Part shown: piece by piece, positions 46,882 to 56,652 of the stretch | Layout: each line of letters starts with the position of its first letter | How positions within the stretch are numbered: the stretch's first letter is position 1 | DNA from: Rhodobacter flavimaris | Lineage (GTDB): Bacteria; Pseudomonadota; Alphaproteobacteria; Rhodobacterales; Rhodobacteraceae | Assembly (NCBI RefSeq): GCF_021378075.1 | Contig: NZ_JAJUOS010000006.1 | Coordinates: forward strand, 1-64,000 | Reading direction: 5' to 3' | DNA length: 64,000 bases | Program-made: the position numbers and the translations under genes | Notes under the pieces: generated by a model | The model's database searches: none | What the model was told of the DNA's origin: nothing | The model's input: only the letters and a program-made list of their open reading frames with translations

Positions 46882-48420
46882 TCACTCCTCCTCGCGCTCC
46901 AGCCGCAAGGGTGCAGGCCCCGACGGCAGATCGTCAATCGACAGCGGCCCCGAAGGCCGCGCCAGCCGTGCCCGCGTCACCCAGAGCAGCCGATGCTCAG
47001 CCCGGGTGATGGCGACATAGGCCAAACGCTTCCAAAGCGGGATGCCCGCCTCGGTCCGGCCCGCGCGATAGGCCGCATAGATATCTGGCGCAAAGACCTG
47101 CACATCTGGCCACTGGCTGCCCTGCGCCTTGTGGATCGTCACCGCCGCGCCGTGCAGGAACGCCGCGCCCATGCGGGCGGCATAGGGGATGAAGGGCTCC
47201 TCCTCATCCGGCATCTCGATCTTGATGATCGAGGCGGCCGACAGGCGCGGGTCTTCGGCACCCAGCACATGCAGACGCGAAAACCCAGTCTTCTTCCCCG
47301 GGCCAAGATAGACCACCTGCGCCCCCTTGATCAGGCCGCGCGCCTCAAGATCGATCCGCTTCTTACGATGTTTGAGCGGCAGTTCGATCCCATCGCAGAT
47401 CAGCGGCTCGCCGGGCAAAAGCGCATCAGCTGGGGCATTATGCGCGGCGCGGAAAGCGTGGATCAAGCGAATGCGGGTGGCATTACGCCATACGAGAACC
47501 GGGCTGCGCGCCATTAGATCGCTCTCGACCCGCTCGGCCCAAACGACACGCGGGTCGCGGGCCGCGGTCTGCGAGATCATCCGCTCGAAGGCCTCGAAGG
47601 TCAGGTTTTCGTCGGCCAGCACATGGGCGAGATCGAGGATCGGGTTGTCCTCGGTCTGGCGGTGGATGCGGTGCAGGACATGCTTGCTGGGTTCGGGCAA
47701 CCGCTCGAAACACATATGGCCGGACTGGTTCACGGGGGCCAACTGCGCCGGGTCGCCAAACAGAACGAGTGTTGGGAAGATTTCGCGCAGGTCGTCGAAC
47801 TGGCGTTCGTCCAGCATTGAGGCCTCATCGACGAAGCCGATATCGAGCCCCTCCTCGCGCCGCTTCCAGCCCTGGATAAAGTCAGACCCGCGCAATCCCG
47901 CCGCCGCCAGCGCCCCCGGCACAGACTTGTGCAAGTCGAAAAAGGCCTTGGCGCGATCGAGCGCCTCATCCGTCAATCCGTCGATCCGCAACAGATCGAG
48001 GTTCGGCCGCTCGCCCTGCCCCGCCAGCCATTCCGCGATGCGCTCATATTCTGGATCGTAAACGGGGGTGTAGAGAATGCGGTGAATCGTCGTCGCAGGA
48101 ACACCGCGCGTTCGCAAAACCGAAGCCGCCTTGTTCGTCGGCGCAAGAATTGCCAGCGTCCGCCGCTCCTTGCGCCGCTTGCCCTCGAAATCGCCCGAGA
48201 CGATCTCGACCCCCGTTTCTTCCAATGCCTTGTAAAGTGCGGCAAGTAACATCGTCTTGCCTGAGCCCGCCTTGCCGATCACCGACAAGACCCGGTTGCC
48301 ACCTCCGTCCGGCGTCAGATTCCCCTCGACGATATCGACCCCGGCTGCCTCAAGCGCCTCGGCCACGGCATCCCAGGCTTCAGCCTGATCGTCGGAAAAA
48401 GTGATTGCTGGGGTCGTCAT
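46882..48420 (-). CDS. RecD-like superfamily 1 ATP-dependent helicase
   Basis: 512 residues. Walker A is GKAGSGKTMLLAAL, motif II is VDEASMLDE, motif III is LFGDPAQLAPV, motif V is TIHKAQGSQWPDV and motif VI is AYVAITRAEHRLLWV. It resembles RecD2 or Dda-type 5'-3' helicases but lacks a long N-terminal region. No recB or recC is nearby. It probably acts in DNA repair or recombination. The linkage with an SDR gene is unexplained. Confidence 0.88.
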   Translation of the reverse strand: MTTPAITFSDDQAEAWDAVAEALEAAGVDIVEGNLTPDGGGNRVLSVIGKAGSGKTMLLAALYKALEETGVEIVSGDFEGKRRKERRTLAILAPTNKAASVLRTRGVPATTIHRILYTPVYDPEYERIAEWLAGQGERPNLDLLRIDGLTDEALDRAKAFFDLHKSVPGALAAAGLRGSDFIQGWKRREEGLDIGFVDEASMLDERQFDDLREIFPTLVLFGDPAQLAPVNQSGHMCFERLPEPSKHVLHRIHRQTEDNPILDLAHVLADENLTFEAFERMISQTAARDPRVVWAERVESDLMARSPVLVWRNATRIRLIHAFRAAHNAPADALLPGEPLICDGIELPLKHRKKRIDLEARGLIKGAQVVYLGPGKKTGFSRLHVLGAEDPRLSAASIIKIEMPDEEEPFIPYAARMGAAFLHGAAVTIHKAQGSQWPDVQVFAPDIYAAYRAGRTEAGIPLWKRLAYVAITRAEHRLLWVTRARLARPSGPLSIDDLPSGPAPLRLEREEE

Positions 48421-48491
48421 GCGGGCGACCTTACAGGGCAGGCGCGCCCTCCGAAAGGCTCGAAATCGGTGGGTGAGGATGCCTTCGGCGA

Positions 48492-48572
48492 AGGTATTTG
48501 GACCAAGAAGAAATGCTGTGGTTCTTCTTGGTCCAAATACCTCGCGGGGGTCCGGGGGCGCGAAGCCCCCGG
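48492..48572. repeat. composite intergenic repeat, copy 4 (perfect inverted repeat)
   Basis: GGTATTTGGACCAAGAAGAA (48493-48512) and TTCTTCTTGGTCCAAATACC (48522-48541) form a perfect 20-bp stem, 21 bp with the flanking A-T pair, around a 9-base loop. It is followed by CCGGGGGC-GCGAA-GCCCCCGG (48552-48572), a GC hairpin. It lies between ecm (3' end) and the RecD-like gene (5' end). Confidence 0.92.
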
Positions 48573-48579
48573 CCTTGGA

Positions 48580-50553
48580 TCAGGCCGCGACCGAGGCCGG
48601 GGTGGCCAGCGCGACGATATCCATCATGATGCGGTTCAACTCGAAGTCCTTGGGCGTATAGACACGCGCGACGCCATAGGATTTCAGCTTGAGCGCATCC
48701 TCATCCGGGATGATCCCGCCGACCACAACCGGCACATGGTTCAGGCCTGCCGCGCGCATCCGCTCCATCAACTCCTCGATCAGCGGCAGGTGCGAACCCG
48801 ACAAGATCGACAGGCCGACGACATGCGCGTCATCCTCAACCGCGCGTGCGACGATCTGCTCGGGTGTCATGCGGATGCCTTCGTAGGTGATGTCCATGCC
48901 ACAGTCGCGGGCGCGGAAGGCGATCTGTTCTGCGCCGTTCGAGTGCCCATCGAGGCCCGGCTTACCCACCAGGAACTTCAGGCGGCGGCCAAGCTGCGTC
49001 GAGACGGCATCCACCGCATCACGGATATCATCCAGCCCCTCGGTCTTGTTCGAGGGCGAGCGCGACACGCCGGTCGGACCACGATATTCACCATGAACCG
49101 CGCGCATCACACCGGCCCATTCGCCCGTGGTCACTCCGGCCTTCGCGGCGGCAATCGAGGCGGGCATAATGTTCTTGCCGGCTTTCGCATCGGCCGAGAT
49201 CTGCGCGATGGCCTTGGCGACAGCCTCGGCGTCGCGGCCATTGCGCCATTGCTGGAGGCGGGCAACCTGGTCGGCCTCGACGGCCGGATCGACGACCATG
49301 ATGCCACCGTCGCCCGCGGTCAGCGGTGAAGGCTCGGCTTCGGTCCAGCGGTTCACGCCGACGACGATCGTCTCGTTCGCCTCGATGCGGTTGATCCGCT
49401 CGGCGTTCGATTCCACCAGACGGCCCTTCATGTAGTCGATGGCCGCAATCGCGCCGCCCATGGAATCGAGCGTCTCCAGCTCGGCGCGGGCGCCGGCCTT
49501 GAGATCCTCGACCTTGGCGGTCACGGCGGGGTTGCCATCGAACAGATCGCCATATTCCAGCAGGTCGGTCTCATAGGCCATGATCTGCTGCATCCGCAGC
49601 GACCACTGCTGATCCCAGGGGCGCGGCAGGCCAAGGGCCTCGTTCCAGGCGGGCAGCTGCACGGCGCGGGCGCGGGCGTTTTTCGACAGCGTCACAGCCA
49701 GCATCTCGATCAGGATGCGATACACGTTGTTTTCGGGCTGCTGCTCGGTCAGGCCAAGCGAGTTCACCTGCACGCCATAACGGAAGCGGCGGTATTTCTC
49801 TTCCTCGATGCCGTAACGCTCAAGGCAGATCTCGTCCCACAGCTCGGTGAAGGCGCGCATCTTGCACAGCTCGGTCACGAAGCGGATGCCCGCGTTCACA
49901 AAGAAGCTGATGCGACCGACCATCGCGGGGAAGCCCTCGGCAGGGACTTTCTTCTTGAGGTCGTCGAGCACCGCGATGCCGGTGGCCAGCGCGAAGGCCA
50001 GTTCCTGCTCGGGCGTCGCACCGGCCTCTTGCAGGTGGTAGGAACACACGTTCATCGGGTTCCATTTCGGCAAGTGCTCGGCGGTATAAGCGGCCACATC
50101 GGTGATCATCGCCAGCGAGGGCTTGGGCGGGCAGATGTAGGTCCCGCGGCTCAGGTATTCCTTGACCAGATCGTTCTGGACGGTGCCCTGCAGCTTCGAG
50201 ACGTCGGCCCCCTGCTCTTCGGCCACGGCGATATAAAGCGACAGCAGCCAGGGCGCGGTCGCGTTGATCGTCATCGAGGTGTTCATCTGCTCAAGCGGGA
50301 TCTGGTCGAACAGCGCGCGCATATCGCCCAGATGGCAAACCGGAACGCCCACCTTGCCGACCTCGCCGCGCGAAAGCACGTGATCCGAATCGTAGCCTGT
50401 CTGCGTAGGCAGATCGAAGGCGACCGAGAGGCCGGTCTGCCCCTTCGAGAGGTTCATGCGATAGAGCGCGTTCGACTTTTCCGCCGTCGAATGGCCCGCA
50501 TAGGTGCGGAACAGCCAGGGCTTGTCCTTGGCGGGTTTGGTCATCTCGGTCAT
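48580..50553 (-). CDS. ecm: ethylmalonyl-CoA mutase
   Basis: 657 residues, B12-dependent mutase family. The catalytic half starts KPWLFRTYAGHSTAEKSN, close to Ecm rather than methylmalonyl-CoA mutase. The C-terminal cobalamin domain has DGHSNG at about 535-540 (the axial His motif), LSILSGSH and VVVGGIIPDED. It converts ethylmalonyl-CoA to methylsuccinyl-CoA in the ethylmalonyl-CoA pathway for C2 assimilation. GGAGG precedes ATG 50553. It is divergent from ccr. Confidence 0.95.
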   Translation of the reverse strand: MTEMTKPAKDKPWLFRTYAGHSTAEKSNALYRMNLSKGQTGLSVAFDLPTQTGYDSDHVLSRGEVGKVGVPVCHLGDMRALFDQIPLEQMNTSMTINATAPWLLSLYIAVAEEQGADVSKLQGTVQNDLVKEYLSRGTYICPPKPSLAMITDVAAYTAEHLPKWNPMNVCSYHLQEAGATPEQELAFALATGIAVLDDLKKKVPAEGFPAMVGRISFFVNAGIRFVTELCKMRAFTELWDEICLERYGIEEEKYRRFRYGVQVNSLGLTEQQPENNVYRILIEMLAVTLSKNARARAVQLPAWNEALGLPRPWDQQWSLRMQQIMAYETDLLEYGDLFDGNPAVTAKVEDLKAGARAELETLDSMGGAIAAIDYMKGRLVESNAERINRIEANETIVVGVNRWTEAEPSPLTAGDGGIMVVDPAVEADQVARLQQWRNGRDAEAVAKAIAQISADAKAGKNIMPASIAAAKAGVTTGEWAGVMRAVHGEYRGPTGVSRSPSNKTEGLDDIRDAVDAVSTQLGRRLKFLVGKPGLDGHSNGAEQIAFRARDCGMDITYEGIRMTPEQIVARAVEDDAHVVGLSILSGSHLPLIEELMERMRAAGLNHVPVVVGGIIPDEDALKLKSYGVARVYTPKDFELNRIMMDIVALATPASVAA

Positions 50554-50850
50554 GGCGGCCTCCGGATCCACGGTCGATTCTGGTCTTCGCAACAAAATTG
50601 CGGACAGCAACCTGATATGCGAAAGAATATGTCCCTGTCAATTCGCCGCGGCGCGGCGCAAGCTGCGCCGCATGAGCAAATAGCATATGCGCTTTATAAT
50701 GAAGCAGGAATCCTTCAACCCCCGCCAATTGGTGAGACACAAAATTACAAAATCGTAACGTCAGGCATTGCATTGTTGCGCGCTCAAGATTATTCCGGTC
50801 AGCAATCCCCGCCCGATTCTGCGGCGCGGCGACCGAAACAGGAGATGCTC
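50554..50850. promoter_or_regulatory. divergent ecm-ccr control region (297 bp)
   Basis: An unusually AT-rich island lies inside it. It has a GC palindrome GCGGCGCA-AGC-TGCGCCGC (50653-50671), an imperfect 18-bp palindrome AAA-N2-GCATATGC-N2-TTT (50678-50695) and TTAC-N6-GTAA (50745-50758). I see no B12 riboswitch. The palindromes are candidate operators for both genes. Confidence 0.5.
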
Positions 50851-52143
<1,293 letters not shown>

Positions 52144-52167
52144 TTTTACGCCTGGTCTTCAGTGAGC

Positions 52168-52197
52168 ACCCGCGCCCCTCATGGGCGCGGGTTTTTC
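52168..52197 (+). terminator. terminator of ccr
   Basis: A perfect 10-bp stem, ACCCGCGCCC and GGGCGCGGGT, with a 5-base loop is followed by a T run. It lies 25 bases after the ccr stop. Confidence 0.9.
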
Positions 52198-52296
52198 ATT
52201 TTCACAGACCTTGCAGAGCCATCCCGGCACGCCCCTGTAGCATCGAATCCAACGCCACTTCGTGAGCGGCCAAAAACTGCGGCAAAACGGTACGCC

Positions 52297-52318
52297 AAAA
52301 CCGCGCTGAAAAGCGCGG
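52297..52318 (-). terminator. terminator of the tRNA-Arg transcript
   Basis: On the minus strand CCGCGCT and AGCGCGG form a 7-bp stem with a TTTC loop, followed by TTTT. It lies about 32 bases after the tRNA 3' end. Confidence 0.75.
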
Positions 52319-52349
52319 CGAAAACTTCCAACGATGTCAAGAAGTTAAA

Positions 52350-52426
52350 TGGCGGACCCGGAGCGATTCGAACGCCCGACCCCCAGATTCGTAGTCTGGT
52401 GCTCTATCCAGCTGAGCTACGGGTCC
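52350..52426 (-). tRNA. tRNA-Arg (anticodon ACG)
   Basis: 77 bases on the minus strand with encoded CCA. The acceptor stem GGACCCG pairs with CGGGTCC. The D arm GCTC/GAGC, the anticodon stem CCAGA/TCTGG with loop CTACGAA (anticodon ACG), and the T arm with TTCGAAT are all present. A34 is expected to be deaminated to inosine to read CGN codons. Confidence 0.96.
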
Positions 52427-52510
52427 GCTGTGGAGGTGGGATTTAGCCCCCGACTCGGGGCTTTGCAAGGGCTAAATCGACGTTTTCCGAAACTAATTTT
52501 CAGGCACTCA

Positions 52511-53020
52511 TCACTGGGTCGCGACGGCCCCTTGCTGCGTTGAGAAAATCGCACTCAGGATCGCGCCCTGCTTGCCCCGGTCGCCTTCGGCCAGGGCGCC
52601 CACGGTCTCATCGGGACCGGTCACGGCATAGCCACCGGCCTGCAAACGGGCCGCCAGCGCGCCCGGCTCCTCGCCCGTCAGTGCGGCCAGTTGCTCAAGC
52701 CGGGCATTGCCCATGGCGCCCATCACGGCCACCACCGGGTTGCCACCCGCACCCTCGACCGAGATTGCTGCGGAAAGGCCCAGAACGACCGCACCGGCGG
52801 CCATGATCGCGTTTGCGATAGGGCGCTTGAAATACAGCGTGAAGGCGCGCCAGTTCAGGACCACATGGGCCACACCTGCCGCTGCCATGACCAGCCCCGC
52901 CCATTCATGGACGCCCTTCATCGCGCCGATCTCGACGTGGAAGAACATCGCGACACCGGACACCGCCATGATCAGGAACGAACCGATGATCAGCGGTGTC
53001 GCCCAAGCTCTCAGAGACAT
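52511..53020 (-). CDS. DUF4405 domain membrane protein
   Basis: 169 residues. Three membrane segments (about 7-27, 38-56 and 70-88) contain HVEIGAMKGVHEWAGLVMAAAGVAHVVLNW, with the His pattern of DUF4405, a cytochrome b-like fold. The C-terminal soluble part is not recognised. GGAG lies 6 bases upstream of the ATG. Function unknown. Confidence 0.75.
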   Translation of the reverse strand: MSLRAWATPLIIGSFLIMAVSGVAMFFHVEIGAMKGVHEWAGLVMAAAGVAHVVLNWRAFTLYFKRPIANAIMAAGAVVLGLSAAISVEGAGGNPVVAVMGAMGNARLEQLAALTGEEPGALAARLQAGGYAVTGPDETVGALAEGDRGKQGAILSAIFSTQQGAVATQ

Positions 53021-53087
53021 TTTAAACTCCTGCTCTCGTAATCAGCCAAGTGCAGGTTGAACGGCGCGGCGCGCGGCTTCCGTCGCC

Positions 53088-54491
53088 TCAGGAGGTGCGT
53101 TCGGGCAAATCGAACTCACGCGGCAGGTGCAGCTTGAACTCGGTCCCGTCGGCATCGGTGCGCACCAGTTCCAGCCGACCGCCATGGCCGCGCACCAGCT
53201 CGGCCGAGATCGCAAGGCCAAGGCCCGTGCCACCCTTGCGCGTGCCGCCCGAGAAGGGCTGGAACAGGTGTTCGCGCGCGCGCTCGGGCAGGCCGGGGCC
53301 GGTGTCCTGCACGCGGATCCACCAGCCCTCGGGTTCCTCACCCGCGCCGATCTCGATGGTGCCGGGCTTGCCGGTGGCCTCGATCGCCTGACGAGCATTG
53401 CGCACAAGGTTCGAGATCACGCGGTAAAGCTGCTCGCGGTCGGCGCGGATCACGAGGTTCGGCGCAATATCGGTGACGAAGTCGATCTGCGCGGCATCCG
53501 CCGGGGGCTGTTCACCCTCGACCACCTCGCCCACCAGCCCCGAGAGCATGAAGCGCGACAGCGTTGGCGGCGGCTCTTCGGCGCGGCCAAAGGCCAGCGT
53601 TGTCTCGCACAGGTTCACCGCGCGACCGATCGAGTTCATCAGCTTGGGCGCGGCGCGTTGCACCCCCGGGTCGTCCGAATCCTCCATCCGGTCGGCGAAG
53701 AGCTGCGCGGTGGTCAGGATGTTGCGCAAATCGTGGCTGATCTTGGCCACTGCCTGTCCCAGCTGCGCCAGGCGTTCCTTTTGCTTGAGCGCCGAGGTCA
53801 ACTGCCGCTGCATCGAGGCCAGCGCATCCTCGGCCACGCGCAGCTCGACGATCCGCGCCTCGGGGGCGATGATGCGGCGCGCGTCCTCCGGCGCCTCGGC
53901 ATAGGCCGCCATATGCGCCACGACGCGCTTGATCGGCTCGACCATCAACTGGCGCACCAGCGCGAACAGCAGGAAGGCCGTCACGACCGAGAGCGCCGCC
54001 GAGAGCGTCAGCAACCGCAGCCCGTATTCGAACATCGCGATTCGCATCGGGCCGGTCTCCATGGTCACTTCGATGACCAGACCGCCCTTTTGCACCGGAT
54101 CGCCGATCACCCGGATCACGTGGTTCGACGGATCCACCATGACCGCCAGCGCATCGCGCATCAGTTGCCAGTAGGGCGTCTCGCGCAGGTCATAAGTCGC
54201 CGCCACCTGCTGCGGGATCGGCGAGGACAGCACGAGCTGGCGGATCGCATTGCGCCGCAGCACGACGTTGAACACGCCCGCATTGGCCAGCAATTCCTCC
54301 TCGAGGTCGGGTTCGATCATCTGGTCGGTCGTCAGCAGCGCCAGTGAGGCGATCTGCGCGCGCTCAAGCCGGGTCTGAAGATAGTCCTCGCGAAAATTCG
54401 CAATGCCCGGCAAAAGGATCAGCACCTCGGCCAGCACGACGAACATCGTCGTCAGAATCAGAAAGCGCCCCGAAAGGGTATTGATCGCCAT
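53088..54491 (-). CDS. sensor histidine kinase
   Basis: 467 residues. Membrane segments at about 10-30 and 158-180 flank a periplasmic domain. A HAMP-like linker and coiled region follow. The phospho-acceptor is H253 in KISHDLRN, the N box is NLVRNARQAIE, the G boxes are DTGPGLP and GGTGLGLAIS. It would autophosphorylate and pass phosphate to a response regulator, but none is encoded next to it, so it is an orphan kinase with unknown signal. Confidence 0.9.
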   Translation of the reverse strand: MAINTLSGRFLILTTMFVVLAEVLILLPGIANFREDYLQTRLERAQIASLALLTTDQMIEPDLEEELLANAGVFNVVLRRNAIRQLVLSSPIPQQVAATYDLRETPYWQLMRDALAVMVDPSNHVIRVIGDPVQKGGLVIEVTMETGPMRIAMFEYGLRLLTLSAALSVVTAFLLFALVRQLMVEPIKRVVAHMAAYAEAPEDARRIIAPEARIVELRVAEDALASMQRQLTSALKQKERLAQLGQAVAKISHDLRNILTTAQLFADRMEDSDDPGVQRAAPKLMNSIGRAVNLCETTLAFGRAEEPPPTLSRFMLSGLVGEVVEGEQPPADAAQIDFVTDIAPNLVIRADREQLYRVISNLVRNARQAIEATGKPGTIEIGAGEEPEGWWIRVQDTGPGLPERAREHLFQPFSGGTRKGGTGLGLAISAELVRGHGGRLELVRTDADGTEFKLHLPREFDLPERTS

Positions 54492-54780
54492 GTCCCGTCA
54501 CATCGCGGGGGAATTCCCGCCAGTTCGCCGCAGCAGCGGCATTTCCACGTAATACCAAACGCTTCGCGCAATAAATAGTGAGCCTGCCACTTGCGCGGAA
54601 GCCCGCCAACCGATCTTATATTCGTATAGGGCCGCAAACTCCGTCGCGGGGACGAAAAATACGCCTCAGATCCGTTGACTTGCTGTCGAACCCCCACTAT
54701 AGCCCGGGCTTCGAATATGAGCGGCTGCCGAATCCAGTGTTCGCGTAGCCCTACCGTAGACAGAACCCGGAGTAACCGCG
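54492..54780. other. 289-bp divergent region before rpmH
   Basis: It contains the rpmH promoter (54675-54703) and an AT-rich patch near 54610-54630. No DnaA-box cluster is seen, so there is no support for an origin here. Confidence 0.55.
54675..54703 (+). promoter_or_regulatory. promoter of rpmH-rnpA
   Basis: TTGACT (54675-54680) and TATAGC (54698-54703) are spaced by 17 bases, about 78 bases before the rpmH ATG. It is the best sigma-70 match I found in the window. Confidence 0.7.
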
Positions 54781-54915
54781 ATGAAACGCACTTATCAGCC
54801 GTCGAAGCTCGTCCGCGCCCGCCGCCACGGCTTCCGCGCCCGCATGGCGACCAAAGGGGGCCGCAAGGTTCTCAACGCGCGCCGCGCCAAGGGCCGTCAC
54901 GTTCTGTCGGCGTAA
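54781..54915 (+). CDS. rpmH: 50S ribosomal protein L34
   Basis: 44 residues, very basic: [18 protein letters not shown] then ARMATKGG and a basic tail ending HVLSA. This is the standard L34. GGAG lies upstream of the ATG. It is followed by rnpA, as in most bacteria. Confidence 0.97.
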   Translation: MKRTYQPSKLVRARRHGFRARMATKGGRKVLNARRAKGRHVLSA

Positions 54916-54937
54916 GCCCGGGAACGGCACGTAAGCC

Positions 54938-55435
54938 ATGACGCCGCCGGAGGCTCCCGTAACTGGCCCCAAGGGCCGGTGTGCGGGAAGCGCGCCGGCG
55001 GTTTCCGTTTGTCTGCCTGCCAGCACGACACGGATCGAGATTCTGCGCCAGCGCGCGGATTTTCTGCGCGCGGCCTCGGCCCTGCGTCAGGGCACGCCGG
55101 GTTTTTTGCTTCAGGCGCGCCAGCGCCGCGAGGACGAAGGCCCCGCCGACCTAATCCGCGTGGGCTTCACCTGCTCCAAGAAACTCGGCAATGCCGTTGC
55201 CCGCAACCGTGCCAAGCGCCGCCTGCGCGAGGTCGCGCGGCTTGTGCTGCCCGAGGGCGGTCAAGCCGGTTGGGACTACGTTCTGGTCGGCCGCCCCGAG
55301 GCCACCGCGACCCGCGAATTCGCCGCCCTGCTGGCTGATATGAAACGCGCGCTGACCGACATCCATTCCGGCCGCGCACAACAGGCGCGCCCGCGCGGCG
55401 AACCGGCCAAGGGCAAGCGCAGGGGCAAGGGATGA
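54938..55435 (+). CDS. rnpA: ribonuclease P protein component
   Basis: 165 residues. The signature is RVGFTCSKKLGNAVARNRAK followed by RRLREVARL, the basic RNA-binding motif. The N-terminal 30 residues before IEILRQRADFLRA are longer than usual, so the true start may be further downstream. It is part of the rpmH-rnpA-yidD-ttcA run and overlaps yidD by 4 bp. Confidence 0.93.
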   Translation: MTPPEAPVTGPKGRCAGSAPAVSVCLPASTTRIEILRQRADFLRAASALRQGTPGFLLQARQRREDEGPADLIRVGFTCSKKLGNAVARNRAKRRLREVARLVLPEGGQAGWDYVLVGRPEATATREFAALLADMKRALTDIHSGRAQQARPRGEPAKGKRRGKG

Positions 55436-55701
55436 GCCCGCTCGCCCATATCCTTGCGCTGCCCGTGCGCGCCTATCGCCTGCTGCTCAGCCCCTGGGTC
55501 GGTCATGGCTGCCGCTACCAACCCACCTGCTCAGCCTACGCGCTTGAGGCACTGCAGCGCCATGGTGCCTTCAAGGGCGGTTACCTCGCGGCCAAGCGCG
55601 TCCTCAGCTGCCACCCACTTGGCGGCCACGGCTATGACCCGGTGCCCGGCGCCGACCCCGAATTCGACGCCCACCGCGCGAAGGATAAGCACGATGCTTG
55701 A
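55432..55701 (+). CDS. yidD: membrane protein insertion efficiency factor YidD
   Basis: 89 residues. An amphipathic N-terminus is followed by the family motif [19 protein letters not shown] and [13 protein letters not shown]. YidD helps YidC-dependent membrane insertion. It overlaps rnpA (ATGA) and ttcA (8 bp). Confidence 0.94.
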   Translation: MSPLAHILALPVRAYRLLLSPWVGHGCRYQPTCSAYALEALQRHGAFKGGYLAAKRVLSCHPLGGHGYDPVPGADPEFDAHRAKDKHDA

Positions 55702-56575
55702 CGATGATGACGCCCCGATCCACCCGCTTTTCGCTGGCGCGCCCTCGACGACCGAGTTCAAGAAGCTGCGCAAGCGCATCGTGCGCGAGACCCGTGACGC
55801 GATCGAAAAGTTCGGCATGATCGAGCGCGGCGCGCGCTGGCTTGTCTGCCTGTCGGGCGGCAAGGACAGCTACACGCTGCTGGCCATCCTGCATGAGCTG
55901 AAATGGCGCGGCCTCTTGCCCGTCGATCTGCTGGCCTGCAACCTCGATCAGGGGCAGCCGGGCTTCCCCTCGACCGTGCTGCCCAAGTTCCTTGAGGACA
56001 TGGGCGTGCCGCACCGGATTGAGTATCAGGACACCTATTCCGTCGTCGTGGACAAGATCCCGCAGGGGCGCACTTATTGCTCGCTCTGCTCGCGGCTGCG
56101 GCGCGGCAACCTCTATCGCATCGCGCGGGAAGAGGGCTGCTCGGCCGTGGTTCTGGGCCATCACCGCGACGACATCCTTGAAACCTTCTTCATGAACCTC
56201 TTCCACGGCGGGCGTCTGGCGACCATGCCGCCAAAGCTGATCAACGAAGAAGGCGATCTCTTCGTCTATCGCCCGCTTGCTTTCGTGGCCGAGGCCGATT
56301 GCGAGAAATTCGCGCGCTCGATGAACTACCCAATCATCCCCTGCGATCTGTGCGGTAGCCAGGACGGGCTGCAGCGCCAGCAGGTCAAGCAGATCCTGGA
56401 TGGCTGGGAGGCCCGCAGCCCCGGTCGCCGCCAGGTGATGTTCCGCGCCCTGATGAACGTGCGCCCCTCGCATCTGTGCGATCCGGGCGTGTTCGACTTT
56501 GCCGGGCTGATGCGCTCGGTCGCGGAAAGCGACGATTTTACCCAAAACATCCCGAATTTGCGCAACGCCGATTAA
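55694..56575 (+). CDS. ttcA: tRNA 2-thiocytidine biosynthesis protein TtcA
   Basis: 293 residues. The PP-loop SGGKDS lies at 54-59. Cluster-binding cysteines are C129 and C132 ([12 protein letters not shown]) and C217 or C220 (PCDLCGS). TtcA thiolates C32 of some tRNAs using an [4Fe-4S] cluster. ATG 55694 lies inside the end of yidD. Confidence 0.94.
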   Translation: MLDDDDAPIHPLFAGAPSTTEFKKLRKRIVRETRDAIEKFGMIERGARWLVCLSGGKDSYTLLAILHELKWRGLLPVDLLACNLDQGQPGFPSTVLPKFLEDMGVPHRIEYQDTYSVVVDKIPQGRTYCSLCSRLRRGNLYRIAREEGCSAVVLGHHRDDILETFFMNLFHGGRLATMPPKLINEEGDLFVYRPLAFVAEADCEKFARSMNYPIIPCDLCGSQDGLQRQQVKQILDGWEARSPGRRQVMFRALMNVRPSHLCDPGVFDFAGLMRSVAESDDFTQNIPNLRNAD

Positions 56576-56652
56576 CGCTTCGCTGACCAGATCGACCCTA
56601 GCCTTTGCACTGCGATGGGTGGGGACCCTCGCGCTGCCAAATGGGGGTTATC

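Noticed and set aside
50554..50850. possible cobalamin riboswitch upstream of the B12-dependent ecm
   Set aside because: No B12-box-like sequence or the needed extended leader is visible.
52350..52426. tRNA-Arg as an integration site of a genomic island
   Set aside because: No integrase and no duplicated tRNA 3' end are seen nearby; flanking genes have the same composition as the rest.
54492..54915. replication origin near rpmH
   Set aside because: There are no clustered TTATCCACA-type boxes and no dnaA or dnaN gene.
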